Part shown: piece by piece, positions 9,250-19,506 of the stretch
Position numbering within the stretch: the first letter of the stretch is position 1
Layout: every line of letters starts with the position of its first letter
Source: Calycina herbarum
Lineage: Eukaryota > Ascomycota > Leotiomycetes > Helotiales > Pezizellaceae
Length of the DNA stretch: 22,280 bases
NCBI GenBank assembly: GCA_001414485.1
Contig: LLEY01000336.1
Span: 1 to 22,280 of the forward strand
Direction: 5' to 3'
The notes under the pieces: generated by a model
Seen by the model: the letters and a program-made list of their open reading frames with translations, nothing else
Told to the model about the DNA's origin: nothing
The model's database searches: none
Made by a program: the position numbers and the translations under genes

Positions 9250-10552
9250 GTTTACTTCTTATTTTACCTACTCTTCTTAGAACGCTTGTTATATTAAGCC
9301 TTTTCCTCTACCTCCTTTTAAACTAATACGTTCTATATATCCTCTATAGTAAGTATACCTCCTTAATATACTCGAGTCTTTTTAGCTCTATAGTGCTTAC
9401 TAAGTGCTTTATTTACCTTATAAAGAGTATAGACTTCGGCTAATAACAAAGTTATCTTATAAGCTAATAGCTTTATACCCTTTACTAATATAGCTATAGT
9501 CTTGAAAATAGAGGTTAGTAAGCTTCCTTAATAACGTAAAATACGATTCTTAACTAAAGTTATTTACGAAAGAGTATTAGTTAGGTTATAAGAGGTTTAT
9601 AAGACCTAAGGGTTAGCGGCCGTAGAAGAGGGTCTAGTAGGTGTAGAAGTTTATAATTAGATATTAAGCTTTGATATTATAGTCTAGGAATTAAAAAGTA
9701 CTAAGCCAGCTCTGTAGAATCTAGCCTAGGCGTTTTAAGTTGTTATTAATTACTTATAAACTATATAAAAGGCTAAAAAGAACTTAACCTTAGTAATATA
9801 GTTGATATAAGCTTTAACAAAGGTCTTAATTTAATACTTATATATATGTTTAAGAATACTAAAACACCTAATATTAAGTAGCTAGGTTAAATAAGAGGAA
9901 TAAGAAGGTAGACAAAGAGTAATAATATTATTAGCTTTATAATACTCTTAAAATATAGCTGATTTATAACTCTTATACCTATCTAATACTAGTATTTAAT
10001 ATAGTTCTTTTATATAACTACGAGTATATTTATTAAATTATTATAGCTATTCTAGGCTTGTCTTATTATTAGTCTATCTATTACTTATAGGTTTAATAAC
10101 CTAGTTATATAAGAGGCTACTCTTAGTATACTAATTCGTAAGATAATTCTTCTCTTAAACTACTAAAAACAGAGGTACGTTCTAACTCTTACTATTAATA
10201 TAAGTAATTACTATAGCTTATTTCTAATTACTAGGCTAAACTGTCTTATCTTTACTACGTTGATTAGCGTAAGTTATAACTATTACTAGGTAGATAATTT
10301 CTATTATAAACCTTATCTTATTAAAGTTATAAAAGGTATAGTCTAAAATACTATATTTTACTCTTATATTCTCTATAAGTTAAAACCACGTACTAATAAG
10401 CTTTAGATCTTTATATAAGACTCTTTAAAAGTTATAAACGTGATTAAAACACGTTTTTAATTCTAGTTAACGTTATACAAATTAATATACTTAGAGCTTA
10501 CTAATACGTTTCTCTCTCTACGATTTAAGGATATAATTTACTATATCTTCTA
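9250..10552 (-). pseudogene. P1, middle part: pogo/Fot1-type DDE transposase
   Basis: Read on the minus strand this is parallel to P2 (10700-12070): same order of blocks, with DDE core and C-terminal tail, RIP-type stops throughout. It belongs to the Tc1/mariner superfamily, pogo/Fot1 branch (HTH plus DDE transposase, cutting and pasting at TA). The left edge is the G1 insertion site (GTTTA). The right edge at 10552 is the TA where P2 inserted. The N-terminal continuation is 18162-18532 and the C-terminal end is 1761-1928 (inverted). Rejoined, 10542-10552 plus 18162 onward aligns base for base with P2 12050-12076, differing mainly by C/T and G/A. Confidence 0.85.
10551..10552. repeat. TA target duplication, left side of P2
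   Basis: TA at 10551-10552 abuts the P2 terminus ACGTAGTTTATTAG. The second TA is at 18160-18161 after the other terminus. TA duplication is the rule for Tc1/mariner-superfamily insertions. Confidence 0.82.
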
Positions 10553-10599
10553 ACGTAGTTTATTAGAACCCGGATTATATTAGAAACCGGATCAGTTTT
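10553..10599. repeat. Left terminal inverted repeat of P2
   Basis: About 47 bases starting ACGTAGTTTATTAGAACC. They match the reverse complement of 18113-18159 with only a few differences (CCGG against CTAG, and two near the inner end). Related termini occur at 18485-18532 (P1 right end) and 19507-19556 (P3 left end). Confidence 0.87.
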
Positions 10600-12322
10600 C
10601 CTTAGTATTAAACTTAGAATATTAATAAATCAACTATAATATATTAAGTTAACTAAAACTCCTCGGAATCCGAGGAACTAGATATATCTACAGTCTCTTA
10701 ATAAGTTCGTACGTTATAATTAGCTTTTCTATAGATTCTATAGTATTATCTAGATAGTTAACTCTTCTTATAACTACCTCTCGCCGTATATACGTCGCGT
10801 TATATCTGCTTATCTATATCCTTCTAGGCTATAATATCCTATATATCCTCTACTATAAGTATACTCTCTTAATAGATACGAGCCTTTTTAGCTCTATAGC
10901 GTTTACTTAAGGCTTCGTTAGCTACTTAAAGAGTATATACCTTAGCGGACAGAAGAGTTATCTTATAAGCTATTCGCTCTATACTCTTAGCTAATATAGT
11001 AACTGTCTCGAAGAGTACAGTTAGCGAGCTTCTTTAATAACAGGTAATTCGATTTCGAACAAGTGTTATTTATAAAAGAGCTTCAGTTAAGTTAGAAGAG
11101 GTGTAGGAGATTTAAGAATTAGTATTAGTAGTAGAGAGTCTAGAAGGAGTTAGAGTTCGTAACTTTATATCAAGCTTTAAAAGCACTACTTATAGGTTAA
11201 AGAGTACTAAGCCAGCTCTATAGAATCTAGTCTAAGCGTTTTAAGCTATTATAGATTCTCTATATACTACTATAAAAGCTAGAAAGAACTCTACCTTTAT
11301 AATATAGTTAATATAAGCTATAATAAACGTCTTAATCTGTCGACTATATACTCGCTTTAATATACTAAAGTATCTAATATCAAGTAGCTAGGTTAGATAG
11401 AACGAATAAGAAAGTAGTCTAAGAGTTATAATATTATATACCTTATAGTACTCTTAGAACTCAGCTGATTCGTAACTCTTATACCTATCTAATACTAGTA
11501 TTCGATATAGACTCTTTATATAAGTAGTAGTATATTTATCGAAGTGTTTCAGCTATTCTAGACCTGTCTTATTATTTATCTATCTATTACTTATCGGTTT
11601 AATAACCTAGTTAGGTAGAAGGCCGCTGTCTATATACTAATTTAAAAGGTAGTTCTTACTCTAAACTACTAGAAATAAAGAGACACTCTAGCCTTTACTA
11701 TTAATATAAGTAATCGCTATAGCTTATTCTCGATTCTCTAGCTAGACTGTCTTATCTCTACTATATTAATCTATATAGGTTATAACTATTATAGTATAAA
11801 TTATATCTATTATAAACCCGGTTTCGTCGAAGTTATAGAAGTCGTAGTCTAAAATACTATATTTTACTCTTATATTTTCAACTAGTTAGAACTACGAGCT
11901 AATTAGCTTAGAATCTTCGTATAAGGCTCTTTAGAAATTATAAACGCGATTAAAACGCGTTTTAAGAGCTAGTTGTTATTATATAAATCGATATATCTAG
12001 AGCTTACTAACGCGTTTTCTCTCTCGCGATTTAAGTATATAATTCGCTATATCTTCTACGCTACCTAGCTAGGGTATAAACTCTCTTAAATCTAGATTAA
12101 GTATATTCTAAATAATTACTTCCTCTTCTAGCTTAGATAATTTAACGTTTGCTAGCCGTTGCTTAGAGAGAGTAGTTTAGCTGTTTATTCTACTATCTAA
12201 TATAGAAAAGAGTACTCTATAGAGCTTTATAACCTTCCGACGGCTTAGCTTTTTAGATATTCGAATAGCCTCGATAGCTAGAATGATTTTTGATTCTTAT
12301 AGAATAACTAATATAATATATA
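10600..12322 (-). pseudogene. P2: pogo/Fot1-type transposase, RIP-damaged
   Basis: The minus-strand reading from about 12290 to 10700 gives an N-terminal helix-turn-helix region, then the DDE core. The first catalytic motif reads NFDETGF (about 11815-11836) and is intact. The second reads LVLDRYKSY (about 11370), keeping its Asp but with His changed to Tyr. A variable, partly charged C-terminal tail follows. Stops are all TAA/TAG at expected Gln or Trp sites, and initiation codons are lost. Together with 18070-18159 the element is about 1.86 kb, usual for Fot1-like elements. It lies inside P1 and was itself split at 12322 by a LINE. It is less mutated than P1 or P4. Confidence 0.87.
12309..12322. 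repeat. 14-bp target duplication of the LINE (left copy)
   Basis: TAATATAATATATA here equals 18056-18069 after the (TAA)n tail. The length suits LINE target-primed insertion. Low sequence complexity makes the exact length uncertain. Confidence 0.7.
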
Positions 12323-12584
12323 TAAAAAAACTTTCAACTACTAAAAAGCGACTCTGAAAGCCTTAAAATATATTTAGACAACTGTTAGACGGTCTAGAAA
12401 GAGAATAAAGCACTCTACGATTATATCTAGTAATTATAGCAGTAGTAGTAGTAGAATAGAGAGCTCGTAGAGAGCTCTTACTCCTCTCTCTAACGCGCTA
12501 ACAACTAACAGCGAAGGCGGAACAGCGAACGAAGAAGAGCAGAGTAAGAGAGAATAGAGAGGAGTATCGGAATATATAGACACG

Positions 12585-13107
12585 ATAGAGAAGAGCCTAA
12601 TCTAAGTAATACTCGACTTAGTAACAGAGGAAAGAGGTATTAAGGTAATTATTAAAGCAGCGGGAAAGGTGCTTAAGTATAGAAAAGCTAGAAAAGAAGG
12701 AGACGAAATAATAATAAGAGGTATATTATAAGAGGAGCTTGTAATCGTAGTAAAGAAGATAGAAGATATAAAGGAACGAACTCTAACGTAGGTAGAGAGG
12801 GTTAGAGCTAGAGAGCTATAGAGAGAGGTAGAAACCACGTTATAAAAGGAATACGTTATACTAGCTAAATATATAAAGGAGATTATAGTCTAAGCTATAA
12901 GAATAGATAAAGAGAAGGATAAGCTATTACTAAAGAAGGTAATAGAGGCTATAAATATAGAAGAATATAGAGTAGAAGTAATTATAGTAAAGAAGCTTTA
13001 AAGTAGAGATATTATTATATAGTTTAAAGAGGAGAAATAGGTAGTATATATAAGAGATAATAGCTAGGCAAAGAAGGCGTTTAGACAAGAGGCAGTAGTA
13101 GTAGTAA
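12585..13107 (+). pseudogene. LINE ORF1, 5' part
   Basis: A frame through 12604-13102, broken only by TAG/TAA, encodes a Lys/Glu-rich protein with TEERGIKVIIKAAGKVLKY near its start and LLKKVIEAINIEEYRVE, then SRDIII, further on. This resembles the region before the zinc knuckles in ORF1 of fungal LINEs. Copy C is inserted at 13108. Removing it with one AGTAA restores the frame exactly into 13659. No ATG survives. A short open frame on the opposite strand (12838-12602) is only the complement of this sequence. Confidence 0.75.
13103..13107. repeat. AGTAA target duplication of copy C (left)
   Basis: AGTAA here and at 13654-13658 directly flank copy C. This is the only copy of the element with both duplications matching in place, and it fixes the element's ends. 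Confidence 0.85.
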
Positions 13108-13653
13108 TGTTAAAATAGTCACGCAAGAGGGCAGAAGGCAGAAGTCAAGGGTATAAATTATGTGTATATGTGTGTGTGTATATGTGTGTGTGTATGTGTG
13201 TGTGTGTATGTGTGTGTGTGTGTCCTGGGTAAACATCCCAGGACCTAGTTATATACACATGTGTATAAAGGACTCTTTGTATATACGCATTCGGAATACG
13301 TATGCGGTGTACAAAGGACTCTTTGTGTATACGTATACGGAATACGTATGCGGTGTACAAAGGACTCTTTGTATATACGCATTCGGAATACGCATACGGT
13401 GTACAAAGGACTCTTTGTATATACGTATACGGAATACGTATGCGGTATACGCCACAAAACGCCACTTCCGTAAACGGAATACGTATACGGAAGTATATGT
13501 AATTAATATATAAAACTTAACGCGTTGCTCTAGAGTGCTCTAGACACATCAGAACCACGAGGTCACGTGATATTCTGACTAAGCTTAACTTTTAGGTCTA
13601 TATACACTTAAGCACTTATGTCTAAGTATACTAGATACTAATATATTATTATA
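13108..13653 (+). mobile_element. Copy C of the ~550-bp solo-LTR-like element
   Basis: A complete 546-bp copy from TGTTAAAATAGTC to TATTATTATA, with TG tract (13161-13221), hairpin (13222-13244), four 46-bp units (13261-13306, 13307-13352, 13353-13398, 13399-13444) and the conserved 3' block containing GAGGTCACGTGAT (13558-13570). Perfect AGTAA duplications flank it. It interrupts LINE ORF1. Over the last ~170 bases it differs from copy D at two sites (TG to TA, CA to TA), both RIP-type. Copies B, C and D share orientation. Confidence 0.93.
13261..13444. repeat. 46-bp minisatellite, four units (copy C)
   Basis: Four uninterrupted units with the same ACAAAG-GACT-CTTTGT dyad as in copy B. Units vary mostly at A/G and C/T sites in the CGTATGCG part, and the order of unit variants differs from copies B and D. 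Unit conversion or shuffling between copies would explain this. Confidence 0.95.
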
Positions 13654-14470
13654 AGTAAGAACGCTTATATTATTAGTAAAGAGAGTCTCGGCAGATATAC
13701 TCGAGAGAGGAACAGCGGGTATACTATAGAGTATCTTATAAGCCTCTAGTATAAGAGTACTAAAGATTATATAACAAGGGAGTAAGCATAGAGAACGCTA
13801 AGGCTAGGAGAGGCTAGCTCTTTAGAACTACATTCTAGAGATAGTAATAATAGAAGAAGTAAGAAGGATATACTTAAGAGAGATACTATAGAAGGTATAA
13901 TACTTTATATATAAGAGATACACGGTAGAAGCAGTAGCTTAAAGATACTTTAAGTACTAGAAGTAGAGGTATATAGCACGCTTCTATAAATAAGAGAAGA
14001 GATATACCTAGTATATATACGAGAAGTACGAAGAGAGTAAAGAGAAGTACTCTAGTAAAAAGAATCTAAAGAAGTATCTAGCGAAATATAGGAATTATAA
14101 GAGAGAACACCTAGTATTTATAAAAGAGTATCAAATAGGAGAACAGTACTATAGATAAGTAAGAGAACGATACCTAGATAGGCTAACCTCGTTCGTAAAT
14201 CTATAAAGGACTTTAAAAGAAGAAGAGGTAGAGACGCCTTACCCGTTTACGTTTAGCTATAAAGAGAGCTTATAAGCTACGAGGAAGAGACTAAGATAAA
14301 GATCTATACTAGGAAGGCCGACAGATATAAGTAAGGTAGGACTTATAAACAGGAGCAACCTTACTTAGTTTCTCGAAAGGCTAGGAAGCTCTCTTAGTAT
14401 AATAGAGAACTAAGTAGAAGACGAAGTAGAAGTAAGCTAAACACTACCCGTAGAACTACTATAAGTATAA
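13654..14470 (+). pseudogene. LINE ORF1, 3' part with zinc knuckle
   Basis: It continues the frame of 12604-13102 after copy C. At 13946-13987 the translation has Tyr at the four positions of a C-x2-C-x4-H-x4-C knuckle: TAC, TAC, TAT, TAT. Each is one G-to-A (TGC/TGT) or C-to-T (CAT) step from the ligand codon. Further candidate Tyr-for-Cys positions follow in the EKRYT and EKYEESKEKYS stretch. CCHC knuckles in ORF1 bind the LINE RNA, so this copy would have lost that ability. The 3' limit against ORF2 is not defined. Confidence 0.78.
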
Positions 14471-17400
14471 TAGTACTATGCTAGAATACGAGGAAGATAT
14501 TAGAGACACTTAACACAGCTCTAAATTATAAGAAGGAATATAATATCCTAGTAATTTAAGAGCTAGCGTAGAATAGTGTAAGAGACTCTCTAAGCTACTT
14601 TTTAAGCTCGAGGTATAATATAATTTAATTAGACAAAGTAGTAGTACTCTTTATATATAAAAGGTATTTAAAAGAAAGCTAGATATATACTACTAGTAAG
14701 AACTAGACAAGTATAATAATAAGTAAGAGAGCGAACGAAATAACAGTCTACTTAGTATATAACCTATAAGCTAGGCGAATACTAATTAAGAATATACTTT
14801 AATAAGTAAGACTAAGAAGAGCGCTTATAGTAGAAGACTTAAACGCTTACTACTCTCTCTAGGATATCTATAAGAGATATAACTAGAACGTAGACCTTAC
14901 TCTTAAGCTTACTATATAGTAGGCGCTTAAGAAAAATATATTATATAGCAAGGTTACCTAGAGAAGAGAAAGCTCTCGTAACTTAATAATTAACTTAGCC
15001 TTCTCTACTAGAAACGTAGCTACTTAGCAGAGGACGCTAGACCTGCTAGGGTCTAACTATATAGCTTAACTTCTTACGATAGCGGCTAGAGAAGAAAGAG
15101 AAGTACTATAGACACTTAGCTATAGCTAGAGGCTAATAGACGAAGTATTAGTAAAGGCAGAAGCTAATTACCTTATAATACTAGTAATCTAGAACGTATA
15201 GAAGCTTAAGAGAGCTGTTAAGAAGCTCGTAGAAGAGCTTCAACGAATAGCTCGAGCCTCGACGCCGCTTTAAAAGCTAGATAGAGAGAGAGTATAACCC
15301 TAGTAGAATACAGAGGTTAAAGAGGCGTCGAACGAAGTAAGAAAGTACGAAAGAACCTAGAGAGAGCTACGTATAAGAAGCTTAAGAAAACAGCTCGACA
15401 ACGCTCTTTAAAAGCTCTAAATAATAAGTAGAAAGGCAAAGACGAAGAGCTAGAGAGAGGCACTTACAGAGGTAGTAAAAGACGATAGAAAACTATAGAT
15501 ACTTAAAAAGTAGGTATATCTTAAAGGACACGTAAAACCTAAAGCACTAGTACTACTAACACTTACCTCGCTTAGTAAGATAAAAGACGAGAACTACGAG
15601 AATAAGGCTCGTATTCTTATAGAGAAGTTCTTCCTAGAATTAACAGCCGACTACTCTAGTATTCTAAACAGAGAATAGAGCTCTAAGAGCTTCTCTTAGA
15701 AGTACGAAGTAAGCTAGTAAGTAACTAAGAAATATATTAAGACAGCTATAAGATCAGCGCTATAGAAAGTATCAAGGTTTAATATACTTATAAACAGCTT
15801 TCTAAAAGCGTGTAATAAGCTACTTCGAGAGGTGCTCGTAGTAATAGCGGAAGCGAGCTTCTACTTATAATACTTCCTATTCTACTTCTACCGTATAAAA
15901 GTAGTAGTACTTAGAAAACCAGGTAAAATAATAGAGGAATAAGATAAAGCAGAGGCCTACTAGCTAATAGCGCTACTCTTAACTATAGATAAGATCCTTA
16001 AGAAGGTAATAGTATAGAGGCTTACGAAGCTTATAAAAGACGCTATAATACTTCTAGAGATATAAATAGGTAACTAGAAGCACTAGAACACGGAACTAGC
16101 GATTAGAATAGTAATAGAGAGAGTATATATAGTATAGGAAAACAAGAGCTACGCGTCCCTATCTTAGTTAGATATAGTAGAGGTATTCGATAAAGTAGAT
16201 TATACGTGGCTACTCTATACTCTAAGAGAGAAGAAAGTACTATAGTAGGTAGTAACCTAGATAAGAAGCTTTCTCTTAAGACGTAAAGCTACGCTATTCT
16301 TTAACAGAAGGTTCGTAGACGAAAGAAGCCTAGGATAATAAGTACTATAAGAATTAGTACTATCTCTAATACTGTTTATTCTTTTTACCTTAATACTATA
16401 TAATAACCTAGTAAGGATCGATAGGCTAATTATAGTAGGCTTCGTAGACGATATAAACCTACTTATAATATTAAAGAGTATAGTAGTAAACTATAGAATA
16501 CTCGAGTTAGCTTAGAGAGTATATAATAAGTAGGTAAATAAGCGAGGGATAGCTTTTAGTCTAGAAAAGACAGTACTTATATACTTTATAAGAACGAGGG
16601 CTTTATAGAGAGAAATAGTATAGTTTAGAGAGGTAAGGCTTATACTAGTTAAGTACGTAAGATTCCTTAGAGTTAAGCTTAATAGGAAACTAAACTAGAA
16701 AGCGTATAAGAAGAGGGTATAGAAGAAGCTTATAACGTAGACCTTTATACTTACGAGGCTCGCTAGTAAGACGTAGAGCGTCGATTACTACTATATAAGA
16801 TAAATATACGTAGTAGTAATAAGAAGCGTAATAGCGTATAAAGCGTTAGCTTAGTACTACGTAACGCTAAAAGAAGGGAGTATAAAGAGAATAGCTAGAA
16901 ACTTCTCTATATAATAATTAAAGTGTTTATAAGTAGTAATAAGAGTATATAAAGCTACTCTGATCCGGAGCCTAGAGGTAGAGGCAGACTACGCCCTAGT
17001 AGACTCTCTACCTTAACCTTCGAGTAGCTGCTTTTAAAAAGAAATTCTAAACGTCTTAACTAGGAAAGCTAATCTAAGGTACTTATAAGAATATAGCTAC
17101 GCGGCTAAGAAGAAGGAGAGGAAGACTATTAAAGCTAGGAAAAGCGATACTATACTCTTAGAAGGCGAGGCAGGTATAGAAAGAAGAGTAGAGAATAGAG
17201 AGAGGGGGTTTTAGATATAATACTACGCTCGTAGAGTAGTAGGAACGCCTAGAGGCTTAAAGAAAGAGAGCTCGAGAGAAGAACCCGACGTAGTATATAG
17301 AAGCGTTAGAAGAGGTAGACCTAGTAAACTAGGAGCTACGGGAAGTCTATAAAAGGCTTACTAAGGCAAAGAGCTCGCTACTTGTCTAGGTAAGAATAGA

Positions 17401-17760
17401 GGTAATAGAGCTTAACGCCTTCCTCTTTATAAGAAGAGTACTAGGCTAGCTAACACTATAGTATACGTATATAAGCGGAAGAGAGACGGTAGAGCATCTA
17501 GTACTATTCTACTAAGACATCTTATAAGAGAGAGAAGCACTTATAAGAGCTCTTAAGAAGAGTATCAGAGACTTAAGAGAGCTTAGAGGAGCACTAGCGA
17601 ATAGGAAGCTAGCACCGAGAATTACTACCTAGCTGCTTAGACTTAGAAGACTTTAGAAATATAGGCTAGCGCTAGAATAACTCGAAGAGGACAGAGAGGA
17701 AGGTAAGGAAGAGGTAAGAGGAAGAGAGGAAGAGGAAGAGAGGGCCGAGGCGCGTTAAAG
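14470..17760 (+). pseudogene. LINE ORF2: endonuclease, reverse transcriptase and C-terminal zinc motif
   Basis: The APE-type endonuclease is at about 14480-15020: NILVI, then a stop, then EL carries the catalytic Glu motif, and VEDLNAYYSL (14830-14859) matches the G-D-F-N-A-H-H signature. Reverse transcriptase follows at about 15540-16800, with LDIVEVFDKVD (16168-16200) and FVDD (16441-16452). The catalytic Asp of both are intact, unlike in G1. The C-terminus (17462-17520) reads GRETVEHLVLFY, a zinc-binding motif of fungal LINE ORF2 with Cys turned to Tyr. I did not identify RNase H with confidence. Stops are TAG/TAA at Gln or Trp sites. Between about 17000 and 17250 the best frame changes, so a small indel is possible. 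The end is a Glu/Arg-rich tail. Confidence 0.87.
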
Positions 17761-18055
17761 AGTAAGACCCTAGCTTCGCCAGTTTTAAGAAAGCGTCTAA
17801 GCGCTCTCTATACTACTAATATACGCTTTAGCAGTTGAGCACTTTAACCTACCTCTCTAGTTTGTCACCGGGTTAGAGAGAAGAGCTCTGAATAGACAGT
17901 AGTAGGAATTAAGAAATGAGTATCGTACGCTTATAAAGAAACTCGAGAGACGAAGAAGAACAGGCTAAAAGGTATTATAAACTAGAACAGAAGATATACT
18001 ACTTACTCTTAGAGCTCGGCCTACGGCCTACGTAGCGTAAGAATAATAATAATAA
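17761..18055 (+). mobile_element. LINE 3' untranslated region and (TAA)n tail
   Basis: No coding signal is seen. It keeps some CA and TG steps (17820-17900) and ends in (AAT)n at 18041-18060, a simple-repeat tail in place of poly-A, followed by the 14-bp duplication. Confidence 0.7.
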
Positions 18056-18069
18056 TAATATAATATATA

Positions 18070-18159
18070 GTAGAAAAAACGCGTTATAAAGGAAGAGAGT
18101 TAGGAATTCGCTAAAATTAATCCGGTTTCTAATATAATCTAGGTTCTAATAAACTACGT
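18070..18159 (-). mobile_element. Right end of P2 with its terminal inverted repeat
   Basis: The last 47 bases (18113-18159) are the inverse of 10553-10599. The bases before them (18070-18112) are the short 5' leader between the transposase start, left at 12322, and the terminus. TA at 18160-18161 completes the target duplication. Confidence 0.84.
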
Positions 18160-18161
18160 TA

Positions 18162-18532
18162 TACTAGCTAGTTAAGATATAAATCCTCTTATATCTAGAT
18201 TAAGTATCTATTAAATAAGTATCTTCTTCTCTAAGTTATTTAATTTATAATAATTAGGTTTAGTTTTAAAGTAATAAGTTTAGCTAGCTATTCTATATTA
18301 AAGTGTTATTTTAAAGACTTTATAGATTTTTATAGTAGAGCGATAACTAAGTTTTTTAGATATTTAAATAGCTTTAATAGCTAGGATAATTTATACTTCT
18401 TATGTTTAGATTTCTATAGTTAGTTATTAAGAAAATATATATTAAAGTTAGTAGATAGTAAAGTAGAGGAAAGTATACTACTTAGTAATATACGCTACTT
18501 AGTAATATATACTACTCGGTAATTAACTACGT
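18162..18532 (-). pseudogene. Right end of P1: transposase N-terminus and terminal repeat
   Basis: On the minus strand about 18430-18162 encodes the N-terminal helix-turn-helix of a pogo transposase (a run reading AIKAI, then IFKKLSYRS, and later LNNLEKKIL), parallel to P2 12290-12075. The outer terminus at 18532 ends AACTACGT followed by TA (18533-18534). This terminus is more like that of P3 (19507) than that of P2, so P1 and P3 form one subfamily. With 1761-1928 and 9250-10552 it completes P1 except for its far-left ~50 bases, removed by the G2 insertion. Confidence 0.8.
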
Positions 18533-18590
18533 TATTTAAAAGTTACTTATTTAAAACTCTTTTTCTAAAAGTCTAGAATAAATAAAATTA

Positions 18591-19023
18591 AGTTCTTTTA
18601 TTCTAGTAAGTTACTTATTTTAATCTTATTATTCTAGTTATTTAGATAATAGAGTTTAGTATATCTATATAAAATTATTATTAGAAAGTCTAGACTCTTT
18701 ATTTAAATAAAGTTTCTTAAAATTATTATTAATAATTAAAATCAAGTTCTCTTACTATTCTAGTAACTTAACTTATTCTTATTTAGTTATTCTAGTTTAT
18801 TAAAATAATAGAATTTATTAGATCTATATAAAGTAATAACTAGAAAGTTTAGAATCTTTATTTAAAACTCTTATTTTAAAAGTCTAAAGTATTTAAGTTA
18901 ACTTAATAAAATTAAGTTTTATCTAATAAGTTCTTTATTTTTATTTTATTATTTAATTTCCTTTAATAATTATTAGAAGATCTATACTTTTTATTTAAAA
19001 TTATTAATAACTACTTAGAATTA
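18591..19023. repeat. Degenerate tandem repeat, three units of about 110-170 bp
   Basis: Units begin near 18591, 18744 and 18913, each after an AAAATTAAGTT-like run, and contain TTATTCTAG, then TAGAATTTAT-like, then TCTATATAAA, then GAAAGTCTAGA-like blocks in the same order. The third unit is shorter. Similarity is by eye and partly obscured by AT bias. Confidence 0.5.
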
Positions 19024-19082
19024 AGTTTTCTCAATAGTCTTATAAGTCTCTTTATTTTATATTATAAGTAAATAATATATTA

Positions 19083-19191
19083 GTTATATAATAACTTACT
19101 AGTATATAATAGCGCTATCTTAGAGTATAAATAGCTAGCTTATATTATTCTTAGTAAATTAAAGAGTTTTTTATCTAGTCTTCTACTAATA
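19083..19191 (-). repeat. Dispersed repeat X, copy 1
   Basis: Its reverse complement matches 21114-21222 at about 85% over 109 bases by eye, including ACTATTTATACTCTA-type and ATATACTAGTAAGT runs. The family is unknown. Confidence 0.7.
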
Positions 19192-19506
19192 GAGTATAAG
19201 TTTATAAGTATTTTATATCTTAGCTAGAGAATCTTCTTTTCTTCTAGATATAAAAGTCTTAAATAATTCTTTTTATTATATATTTTAGAGCTAGTAGCTA
19301 GTAGCTAGAAAGCTAGTATTAGAGCTAGTACTAGAGTTAGTATAAAGAACATAGATTAGATAGTTTAAGTTAATAGTTATTTAATATATAGTATTATAAA
19401 TTAAGAGTCGACTACTATATATTATATATAAATTAATAAAGTTATTTAATAATTATAAAGCGAACTAAATTATTAAGTTAGGTTTTTTATAATTAGTTAT
19501 TATATA

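Larger units (their letters stand above)
12323..18055 (+). mobile_element. LINE (non-LTR retrotransposon), interrupted by copy C
   Basis: It lies between 14-bp duplications inside P2 and is about 5.2 kb without copy C. It has two coding regions (ORF1 with a zinc knuckle, ORF2 with APE-type endonuclease, reverse transcriptase and a C-terminal zinc-binding motif) and ends in a (TAA)n tail (18041-18060). This order fits fungal LINEs such as the Tad1 clade; the clade is not resolved. About 250 bases at the 5' end (12323-12580) show no clear coding. CpG-rich codons and some CA/TG steps survive, so RIP is milder than in G1. Confidence 0.88.
18535..19506. other. AT-rich spacer between P1 and P3, no recognisable gene
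   Basis: Very AT-rich, with no readable frame of useful length. The first half is a degenerate tandem repeat (18591-19023). The stretch 19083-19191 recurs inverted at 21114-21222. Around 19280-19340 short GCTAGTA-type repeats occur. It may be an older, further decayed repeat or the sequence into which the pogo elements inserted. Confidence 0.6.

Noticed and set aside
12602..12838. A 78-codon open frame on the minus strand.
   Set aside because: It is the complement of LINE ORF1, which has a longer family-like frame on the plus strand. Ser/Thr/Leu richness is what the complement of a Lys/Glu-rich sequence gives.
3108..13653. One large LTR retrotransposon with copies B and C as its LTRs.
   Set aside because: The 9.4 kb between them contains G1's end, P1, P2 and a LINE start. 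C has its own AGTAA duplications and B pairs with CTTAC after reversing the inversion, so they are separate insertions.
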